Positions 55,620-64,000 of a stretch of DNA of 64,000 nucleotides are shown one piece after another (the first letter of the stretch is position 1; every line of letters begins with the position of its first letter). Made by a program: the position numbers and the translations under genes. The notes under the pieces were generated by a model. It ran no database searches, had not been told where the DNA came from, and worked only from the letters and a program-made list of their open reading frames with translations. The stretch comes from Costus lasius (Eukaryota; Streptophyta; Magnoliopsida; Zingiberales; Costaceae), in assembly GCA_027563935.2 (NCBI GenBank), contig JANVAS020000203.1:3472001-3536000 (forward strand), given 5' to 3'.

Positions 55620-57130
55620 TCATGTCCAGCAACTATGCCTCCTAGGACGAAGGCCATGGCTAGCAAGAGAACCGCATGACCACAACAGGCACTTTCAGAT
55701 TCGTCCGCCATGGACGATGAGGAGTACGAGCCGACGCCTACTCCTCCTTCGTACCGGCCTTCTTCGGCTATGCCAGGCTCCTCTTTGTGTCGTCACGATA
55801 TCACACCTACCAACCGACCATAGCCCTACGTATCTCCCCCGAACAAGTTCGGGATTATCTTCCGGAATGCCACGCAAGAGGCACGGTATCAGATACTGCG
55901 ACAACGTTGCGTGCTCAATACGAGGTATCTTGACCGAACCACACTACAGATGCTAGGGATGCTAGGAGACATTGATTTGATGTATGCAGCCATAGGGTGG
56001 GAGCAATTCCAGTAGCTATTCTCACCCACTTACATTGGCACTACACTGGAATTTCTGAGTTCATTGGAAGTAAAGGCAGATCCTATCATTGAGGACGATC
56101 CAGGGCGTCTGTCTTTCCGCTTGGGTAATATCGAACACATCCTCACTCTTTCATAGTTTCGCAGCATTTACGGTTTTCTAGAACCTTGTGCACGCAGAGT
56201 CCCTACCGAGTACAGTGAGCAGAACTTCTGGGGCGCTATCACTAACGAGCACATCTACTCCGCTCGTGTAGCTCGTGCTTCCAGTCTGTGCAACCCAGTG
56301 GACAAGTACGTTCACCGCGTATTGGCCCACACCCTCTTTGGACGTGGTGAAAGTGACGATATGGTACGACAGACTGAGTTTTTCTATATCTGGTGCATGC
56401 TACACAGTTTTAGAGTCGATTCTATGTATTATCTGGCAAAGCATTTCAGCCGCATCGCTCGTTCTTTGAGGGGGGGCGATAGTAATTGGCAGCTTGATCA
56501 CACCTTTGGTAGTTTCCTTAGGCATCATCCCCTACGACACATTGGAAGCTACCGGCAACAACAGGCTCGACATCGAGTCTTGTGTTGCCATGAAGCTGAT
56601 TATACGCAAGGGAGATTCTTACTGTATGACATTCAAGAGAAACCCCTTCTGCTTGCCTTTGCCAAACCTGGAGCACACATCAGTTAGAGTCCGTGGAAAC
56701 TTGCGCATCCAGCCAGTTGAGGACGCACAGCCCGATCCAGTCGACACTGCACCACCAGCACCTGGAGCATTTTCCTTTGGTGGCACCTCCTCTCATGATT
56801 CTATGATGTCTGTATTGCAGGAAATTAAAGAGGAGCAGCTTCATCAACGGGAGATGATCGACCACCTGGACACCACCGTTACCTACATCCAGTAGAACCA
56901 ATCTTCACATTGGGAGTCCATGGAAGCACACATGCAGAGACAACACAAGATGATGGGATCCGTCTGGGAGAAGATATCGATCATGGACGACCGGCTATCC
57001 GCACTCTCCGAGGAAACAACAGCTCGCATGAACATTTCTTCCGACGAGGAGGCCGAGCCCGACTATAGCGCACGCGGGAAGAGCAAGAGCTCCCGAGCAT
57101 CTGACTCTCGCTTGCACAAGAGGAGGTAGC
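55620..57130 (+). pseudogene. Athila env-like (plant transposon protein) ORF relic
   Basis: Plus strand. Starts MPPRTKAMASKRTA, then an in-frame stop. It continues EARYQILRQRCVLNTRYLD, DDPGRLSFRLGNIEHILTL, EQNFWGAITNEHIYSA, VHRVLAHTLFGRGESDD and EFFYIWCMLHSF. After a frameshift at about 56475 it reads ITPLVVSLGIIPYDTLEA and CVAMKLIIRKGDSY, and ends in a low-complexity tail with a coiled coil (EIKEEQLHQREMIDHLD) and a basic end. This order is that of the ORF found after integrase in Athila elements. At least four stops and one frameshift. Its own pol and LTRs are not in the window. Confidence 0.75.
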
Positions 57131-57425
57131 CCCCCCCCCCATCAGCATCAGCATCATCATCCACTCCTCTCTCATCAAGGTATTGCATAGAGGACTATGC
57201 AAAATTTTAGAGTGGGTGAGCATTCTATATTCCGGTTTCTATTTTCTTGTTGCATATGGCTATTTGATTGTGTTCTCTTGACTTTGCTATGTTTGGATGG
57301 ATACTTTTATACTGTGATGGATATTATGTGGCATTGTATCTTATATGCCATTATATTCGTGGGCCTAGTCCACTTCTTCAGGCCCCACCTCGCGACTGTA
57401 TGACATTACTTTCATATTTGCATCC
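57131..57425 (+). other. 3' flank of the env-like relic
   Basis: Begins with a C13 run followed by a short CAGCAT/CATCAT stretch, then T-rich non-coding sequence up to the Co2 LTR. This position corresponds to the region between the env-like ORF and the 3' LTR in Athila. No gene. Confidence 0.5.
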
Positions 57426-59079
57426 TGTTGGGAAACCTTGGTCACAAGTGTCATTCAAAAACTTGTTGTAGCGGAAATACTAGGTCATCATAGAATCGCA
57501 TGGATTGAGCACATGATCAACCTTATAAAACTTGTATAGAACAAGTTAGAGTATTACCATTGCCATGATGTATGAGGCGGCTTGTAAGATGAAAGGGGCG
57601 AGTGCCTCTTCTCCAAAGATGTCACACACAAGATGATGTCGACTTCCTTCCTTGTGTTCCTTGTGCTAGCAAAGACACCAAGGAGTCTTTAATCGTGTCT
57701 TGAGAGGAAGATGTGCACTCTTTGGCTGGTCGAAGTTCTTCCCTTGCATGAAAAAGATCCACACGAGAGAGAGAGCCGAAAAGAGGAAGAAACGAGAGCT
57801 CTTTCGAAACCGTGAGAGAGAGAGAGACCAGGAATGTTCGGTTACCACATATGGTAAGAACCAAACATGTAACTCCCTCCTTAACTCCCATTCAACCCAT
57901 CGAAAACTTCCCTCTTAATTGAACCATGCGTTCACTAATGAACCGGTCCAATTTCGAATTGGTTCAAGCATCAAGTCGAACCAGCCCTGGTTATGATCTC
58001 TTTGAACCATATGGCTCAAGATCTAACCACACATCTCATTGAACCCCTGATCTTTACGATCAAGCATCAATCCTCCCGATCGAAGCTTACTGATCATATG
58101 CCCTAATCAATTAAACATTATTAGACTAGATCTCACTTCCAATCAGAGCTTAAATTCCTCCAGTTCACACGATATGACATAAGTAAGCTATATCATCAAA
58201 TTGTGCGACCCTAAGGGTTTCCTTCAATGTCGGTAACGATAACTTACGTTATCACGATCAGAGAGGGGTATCTAGCAACACATCACTGTCTCCCGTTATG
58301 AAGGAAAGAGTCTTCCAAGACTACTCCCAAACCACAGCACAAGTGTGAATCTAATTCACTTGGCATACATGTTTCCCTTTGCCACTAGATGTTCCCATTG
58401 GACAAGCATGTCAAGCCTGCGATTCCAACATGATGAAAATGGTTAGATCAGACGAACATAGTCGTCTGGGTATGGCCATACACATTCTCAACCATTTCAT
58501 CCAGGGGGCCCTTTAGAACATCACACTCCAACTAGGAGAGGCAATCCTATATCTATCACAAGTGCCCTAACATGACTCATGCCCACTATCCAAGATAATC
58601 CTTAACCATTATCTTTCAAATGATATTGAACTACCTCAAGATAATGCCAATCATCACTTAGAAAAACAAGTGATCTCAAGTCAGAGGGAATATACCACTT
58701 GCTTGCATACAAGGATTATTCACATTGTGACAAACAATTGAATATCCTAAGTAGGGTCAGTCCAGTACATCCAATGCACCTATGTGTCTAAATCTTATTC
58801 TATGCCCGAAGCATCCTGTAAGTTTAGAACACATATTAGTCTCAATCATATCAAGGCTGTCTCATGTTCACCGAGATATCTCGACTAAGGACAACACTGA
58901 ATGTCAGCTAAGCTGAACATCATTGAGACATTACTCAGAAGTATACATACAACAGCAGATAATGTAACAATCTGAATAACAACAATTGCCTTTATAAAAA
59001 CATATATATATATAGTTTATACATGATATTGAAAATAACCCAAGGCCTCAAACATTAGCCTTAAGGGCATACCCTAACA
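57426..59079 (-). repeat. Co2 3' LTR (CoB family)
   Basis: A 1654-bp LTR, TGTTGGGAAACCTTGG to CATACCCTAACA, matched in reverse by the solo LTR at 29915-31566. Small ORFs (57622-57918) lie in purine-rich 'gagagagag' sequence and are not genes. Confidence 0.88.
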
Positions 59080-59080
59080 A

Positions 59081-59090
59081 TCTCCCACTT
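59081..59090 (-). promoter_or_regulatory. Co2 polypurine tract
   Basis: Minus strand AAGTGGGAGA followed by TTG and the LTR start, the usual copia plus-strand primer. It lies just after the RNase H stop at about 59100. Confidence 0.88.
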
Positions 59091-59099
59091 GCACTTAAA

Positions 59100-60436
59100 C
59101 TAATGGTTGAGAAATCTCAAACCCATATTATTACAGTGCTTCTCATGCTTCTGCTGCGCCAGAGGCTTTGTAAGCGGGTCAGCTAGATTGTCATCTGTAT
59201 GAATCTTGCAGATCTTGATGTCTCCTCGATCAATGATTTCACGGATCAAGTGAAACCTTCTCTGTATGTGCTTGGACTTCTGGTGTGACCGTGGTTCCTT
59301 CGCTTGTGCAATCGCTCCAGTGTTATCACAGAAGATAACCAATGGATCTACACTTGAAGGAACAACACCAAGTTCCTGAATGAACTTACGAATCCATACT
59401 GCCTCCTTTGATGCTTCTGAGGCTGCAACATACTCGGCTTCTGTTGTGGAATCAGCAACAATTGATTGTTTGAAACTCTTCCACACCACTGCTCCTCCAT
59501 TCAAGCTAAAAACATAGCCTGATTGCGATCGGAAATCGTCTTGGTCAGATTGGAACGAAGCATCAGTATATCCTTCAATACTGAGTTCTCCCTGACCTCC
59601 ATAAATCAAGAACATATCTTTGGTTCTCCGAAGATATTTTAAAATTTTCTTGACTGCAATCCAGTGTGCCTTCCCTAGATTACCTTGGAACCGACTGGTT
59701 ACGCTTAACCCGTAAGCGACGTCTGGGCGAGTACACAACATCGCATACATGATAGACCCAATAGCCGAAGCATAAGGCGTATTGTCCATCTCATCTTTCT
59801 CAGACTGTGTTTGAGGACACTGGCTTTTTGAAAGATTCAGACCATGTCTGACTGGAAGATATCCTCTTTTAGAATTTTCTAAATGGAATCTCTCCAGGAC
59901 CTTATCGATGTAAGTACTCTGGCATAGCCCGAGAAGCCTATTAGATCTATCTCTAAAGATCTCCACACCTAGTATATAGGTCGCTTCTCCTAAATCTTTC
60001 ATCTGGAAACATTTTCTTAACCATGCTTTGACTGCATGCAGTTCAGGAATATCGTTTCCAATGATTAAAATATCATCGACGTAGAGGACTAGGAAAGTAA
60101 TCACGCTCCCACTAAACCTTTTATATACACACGGGTCATCTTCATTTTTGACGAAACCAAATTCAGAAACTGATTCATCAAAACGAATATTCCAGCTTCT
60201 CGATGCTTGTTTTAGTCCATAAATGGACTTCCTTAATTTTCATATTTTATGATGTTCTGATGGGTTAATGAAAACCTTCAGGTTGTGTCATGTACACATC
60301 CTCTTCTAATTTTCCATTAAGGAAAGCGGTTTTCACATCCATTTGCCAGATCTCATAATCAAAATATGCTGCTATCGCGAGAATAATTCGAATGGACTTG
60401 AACATGGCTACAGGAGAGAAAGTTTCATCATAATCT
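59100..60436 (-). pseudogene. Co2 RT (C-terminal half) and RNase H
   Basis: The open frame 59100-60104 (334 codons) starts in RT at VLYVDDILIIGNDIPELHAV (YVDD) and runs through MKDLGEATYILGVEIFRDRS and IGSIMYAMLCTRPDVAYGLS to RNase H (GYTDASFQSDQDDFRSQSG, DSTTEAEYVAASEASKEAVW, IFCDNTGAIAQAKEPRS) and ends LRFLNH before the polypurine tract. Upstream, KLRKSIYGLKQASRSWNIRF is in frame to about 60240, where a stop breaks it. RNase H is complete here, unlike in Co1. Confidence 0.92.
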
Positions 60437-62528
60437 TGTTGGGAAACCCCGGGGACATTTTACATTTTTAGAGCCATAGACATACATATTACGCAGCGGA
60501 AGAATGTCCCCGAAACAGGCTAGTCCCAAAAACCCAGTGAAGATCTCTTGCGAGGGGGTCGACACGATGTGATAGTAAGTACCTTTAAGCAATTGGAAGC
60601 CGATGTCGATGAAGGCGCCCAAGTGTTCGCCCTCTGCAGTCTCGCACACACGGATTCCTCAAGTTTTCTTCTTCCTCGCCCGGTGCTAGCCTCGGGAAGA
60701 AGATCCATGCCTTAGGAGAGCCCTCCATGCAATTTGCGCCATCACCAAGATGTGATGCGCCAAGGAGATGGAAGGAGAAGGGAACGCCGCAAGCCTTCTT
60801 GTTCCTTTGCGCCAAGGAAAGGAAGAGGAGAAGCATGCTTGCGCCCTTGATGGAAGAAGAAGAGCTTCAAGCTCTCCAAGCCGTCGCCCTCTAATGCTTC
60901 ACGCCTCCAAGGAATTAGCATCATCAAGAGAGAGGGCGGCAAGGGCTTATTTATAGGAGCAAGAGGCGGTTAGGGGAGAATGGCAAGTGTTGACAATTAG
61001 GGCATGATTCTAGGAGATTATCCAATTAAATATATTGATTAAATCTCCACTCCCATATGTGCCTAAGACTTGCCAAAGCAAGCATCAGCCATATGCGCCC
61101 ATATCATGCCATATGAGGCATTAATCCCATCCATGCGCCTAGACCTAGTCAAGGCAATATGATGGATTGCCTAATATGGCTTGGGCGCAAGTCCTAATCC
61201 AATTAGGACTCTAATTATGTTAATAATCAGCCCACAATTGTCAAACACAATCCAATCAATTATCTTGTGTGATTTAATCAAATCCAATTTGATTTAATCA
61301 CCTAGGAGATACCAAACAAGGCATAGGCGCAAATCCTACTCCAACTAGGATTCCATATGCGCCTATCCTATTAATTCATCCCCATTATACCCTTCAAGCC
61401 TCATAGCCCTTCAATACAACTTATTAGCAAGCCCAACTAAGCAATGGGCCAAGCCCAAAGTCCATTATGCATGTTAACCAAGCTATTGGATCCAATCCAA
61501 TTTAACCCATGGTTAAATGAGGCTAACCATGGTTAATTTGATCGATATGCCAAAAACGGAAGTTGGCCCCAATAAGTTTCTTCCATCTCATCAAGCCCAT
61601 TGGCGCTGATGAAATCTCCCAAATAGATCAGAGTTATCTAATAACTCGATCTAAAGGCTACCCGATCAATATGAAAACTCGAGTATCAAGGTGTGCGACC
61701 CTGTAGGTTCCTCTAACGCTGGCAGTGCTGACCAAAGGTCATCACAAGTAGTGAGTGGCACCTAGCAGTGCATCGCTGCTACCCAGGTTATTGGAATGGA
61801 TATCGACATCGACATCCCCATCATCGCAACTAGGTACAGATGCATTACAGTCTCTTTGCCGAACTGATATCCGATTGGACAAGTGTGTCACCACTAGTTT
61901 TCATCCAATCACATGGCTATGACTAGAACAGGTTCTCACCTGGGTATGGCCATACACTCTCAGTCATAGAACCATAGAGGAGCTCCATGGATATCATACT
62001 TCCCTTAGGAAGGGGCAAATCCTATGTCTGTCCATTGACCTTCTCATATGGGCCGTGACATGCTCAATAACAACTGTTATAACCTCCCAACTACGGCGAG
62101 GTGTTGGGTTGTATCAAAGCAAGTCCCTAACCATATAGAATGATCAATGACCTCAAGTCAAGGGATCAATGCATCTCCTGTCACTTGTGAGGATAACTCA
62201 TGACACCAAGTCATAGCCTCACAGCGGGTCTATCCAGTATATCCTCCAATGATACACCCATGTGTCTGCGTTAGCACCACGTGCCTAACCAGCCCACATA
62301 CCAGTCTCTCAAGTACCAGAGTTGTCCCATATCCACTCAGGTACATCGACTGGGGACTATAGTTCGAGCACAGATCCAATCTGTCTCCAGGGACATTATC
62401 ATGTAATTACACAATCGCAGGTGTAGACAAACAATGATAACGACAATGCCAGAAAGATATATATTAATATCAGAGTCAAGTAGTACAAAGATGGACCAAA
62501 ACTAGGTCCTAGGGCATATACACCAACA
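60437..62528 (-). mobile_element. solo CoA copia LTR in Co2 pol
   Basis: A 2092-bp solo LTR, TGTTGGGAAACCCC to CATATACACCAACA, with perfect AATCT duplications (60432-60436 and 62529-62533). It is longer than the Co1 LTRs owing to extra AT-rich sequence at about 61010-61330. Several short ORFs inside are not conserved. Confidence 0.92.
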
Positions 62529-63366
62529 AATCTATCCCATAGATTTGTTTGAAACCTTTCGCAACTAGCCTGCCCTTATAGGTAACTACGTTACCATCCA
62601 TGTCTTTCTTCTTTTTGAAGATCCACTTACAGCCTATAGGGATTACTCCCGGAGGTGGATCAACCAAATCCCAGACTTGGTTATCTGACATGGAGTCCAT
62701 CTCGGCTCGCATAGCTTCAAGCCATCTTGCTGACTCCGGTCCACATACCGCATCCGCATAAGTGAGGGGTTCATCATTAATGATGTAGACTCCGTCATAG
62801 CGCTCAGGCTGACGACGAATCCTTCCTGATCTACGCGGTTCCCGTGATATCTGAGCCTCAGGTTGAATATTAACCTGATCTATTGGTTCAGGGTCATCCA
62901 ACTGTGCTTGACTACTTTGTCCTTCTTCTGGAACTTCATCCAGCTTTATTTCTCTCCCACTGGCCTCTTGCAGAAGAAATTCCTTCTCAAGAAAAATAGC
63001 CGTTTGAGCAACAAATACTTTATTCTCTTTGGGATCGTAGAAATAATAACCCTTAGTTTCTTTAGGGTATCCGACAAATATACATTTATCAGATCTGCTC
63101 TCCAGTTTTCTAGAGGCGAGCTTTTTCACATAAGCCTCGCAACCCCAGATTTTGATAAATGTCAAGCTCGGCTGTTTCCCATACCATAACTCATATGGTG
63201 TCTTTGAAACGGCCTTGGATGGCACTCGGTTTAGCACCTTTGTAGCTGTTTCTAGTGCAAATCCCCAAAAGGAGTAAGGTAGAGTAGCCTGACTCATCAT
63301 AGAACAAATCATATCCAATAAGGTTCGATTCCTCCTCTCGGACACACCATTCCATTGCGGTCTTCC
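62529..63366 (-). pseudogene. Co2 integrase end and RT start
   Basis: Open from the truncation at 63366 to the solo LTR. GRPQWNGVSERRNRTLLDM carries the integrase catalytic E. It continues SFWGFALETATKVLNRVPSK, FIKIWGCEAYVKK, the linker RRSGRIRRQPERYDG, and RT entry NQVWDLVDPPPGVIPIGCKW, then YKGRLVAKGFKQIYGID at the insertion. Co-linear with residues about 130-410 of the Co1 piece. The first two catalytic D residues lie beyond the truncation. Confidence 0.92.
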
Positions 63367-64000
63367 TGTAACATCCCCTCAGAATAAACCCCAATCACAA
63401 ACAGAAACCGCGGAAGAATAGGGAACGTCACACACAAAACAACAAGACAGATACTAGGGAATGATAGCTTACGGAAACGATTCGGAAAATTTCGGCAGCA
63501 TGTCCCCAGAAAAACTAAGGAAATTCCTGCACATGCTCCATAAACAAGCTGAAACATACCATTTCGAAATCAAAACTCTTAATTCTTATCACAACATCAA
63601 ACTAATAAATCACAATAGTCAAATAAAACTGAACAAAACAGAATTCACCGAAAACAGGCTTTAGCCTTCGGTTTAACAGTCGTATCAAAACCAAATGCCA
63701 ACCCGGCAACAATATCACAGTAGTCAAAAACTAACAGCCACATCCGGCTAACATGTCAATGAATAAAATCATAAAAACTTCGGCCACATCCGGCCCTTAA
63801 AATAGCACAGGCTCGCAGGCCCCAAAATATCAAGTCAGAAAATTAAATATCCGCTCACGCTGTAGGCTCCTGTCCTGCATCTAGAAATATCATGGAATGA
63901 GCTACACGGCTCAGTGAGTAGATAGTCTCGTTCGACCATCCACTAATATACAATCAAAAATAGATGCAGATATCTTTTCAAAGCTTTTAACAGAATATGT
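63367..64000 (-). repeat. start of another LTR, running off the window
   Basis: Co2 similarity stops inside integrase after 'ttgcggtcttcc', and TGTAACATCCCCTCAG begins, an LTR-like TG end. The following 630 bases have no domain. 'cgcggaagaatagggaacg' resembles the 'cagcggaagaatgtcc' block of the CoA LTRs, suggesting minus orientation and an LTR of copia type, but the family is not identified. Confidence 0.5.

Larger units (their letters stand above)
57426..63366 (-). mobile_element. Co2: Ty1/copia element, 3' part
   Basis: Minus-strand copia of the CoB LTR family: 3' LTR (57426-59079), polypurine tract, RNase H, RT and part of integrase, then cut at 63367 by another LTR. A solo CoA LTR (60437-62528) splits RT. 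Its pol is a close relative of Co1 pol although the LTRs belong to different families. Gag, protease and the 5' LTR are outside the window. Confidence 0.88.

Noticed and set aside
57622..57918. 89- and 72-codon ORFs in purine-rich sequence
   Set aside because: Inside the Co2 LTR, built on a GAGAGA-rich stretch, with no counterpart in the CoB solo LTR at 29915.
1..64000. host protein-coding gene with introns
   Set aside because: Every stretch with coding similarity is retroelement protein, and the remaining gaps match LTRs or element internal regions or are too short and AT-rich to support exons.

Overview
The window is plant nuclear DNA and appears to be entirely transposable elements. Every long reading frame belongs to an LTR retrotransposon (Gag, aspartic protease, RT, RNase H or integrase of plant Ty3/gypsy or Ty1/copia type). 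The primer-binding sites match tRNA-Asp or initiator tRNA-Met. I see no host gene, tRNA or rRNA gene. The density of nested insertions suggests pericentromeric or other gene-poor heterochromatin of an angiosperm; the species cannot be named from this sequence.

Layout, using local names. 1-1762: pieces of old LTRs. 1763-14950: Gy1, a minus-strand Athila-like element reduced to LTR, protease and Gag; its gag is split by Lr1 (6688-14755, plus strand), a pol-less element with both LTRs. 14951-21501: two Ty3/gypsy copies, Ch1 and Ch2 (minus), in tandem and sharing one LTR; Ch1 interrupts the Gy1 gag. 21502-53504: Gy2, the same family as Gy1 and carrying RT and integrase, inserted in Ch2. Gy2 was split by Co1 (copia, 24929-35942, in integrase) and by Lr2 (pol-less, 36733-48645, in RNase H). 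Co1 carries a solo copia LTR (29915-31566). Lr2 carries two solo LTRs (37300-39158 and 39342-40961) and a hAT-like MITE (44628-45458). The deepest nest is Gy1 > Ch > Gy2 > Co1 > solo LTR. The Gy2 right LTR is cut at about 53504, and the distal halves of Ch2 and Gy1 are missing. 53505-57425: a fourth Athila-like LTR, then an orphan Athila env-like ORF on the plus strand. 57426-63366: Co2 (copia, minus), its pol split by another solo LTR (60437-62528). 63367-64000: start of a further LTR that leaves the window.

The most unusual system is the Lr family. Lr1 and Lr2 are pol-less elements of about 7.6-8.1 kb with tRNA-Asp primer sites. Their single ORF keeps only the tail of an Athila-type Gag (linker plus CCHC zinc knuckle) fused to a long acidic, repetitive region seen in no other element here; it is still open for 429 codons in Lr2. 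The same elements, and the related Gy and D LTRs, carry arrays of short palindromes around a CGGCA/TGCCG core and a reiterated 12-base motif. They also share a hairpin block upstream of the 3' LTR with the Gy elements. Together this looks like a non-autonomous family that could be mobilised by Gy-type proteins. A second striking structure is the MITE inside Lr2, whose core is four tandem copies of an 84-86 bp near-perfect palindrome.
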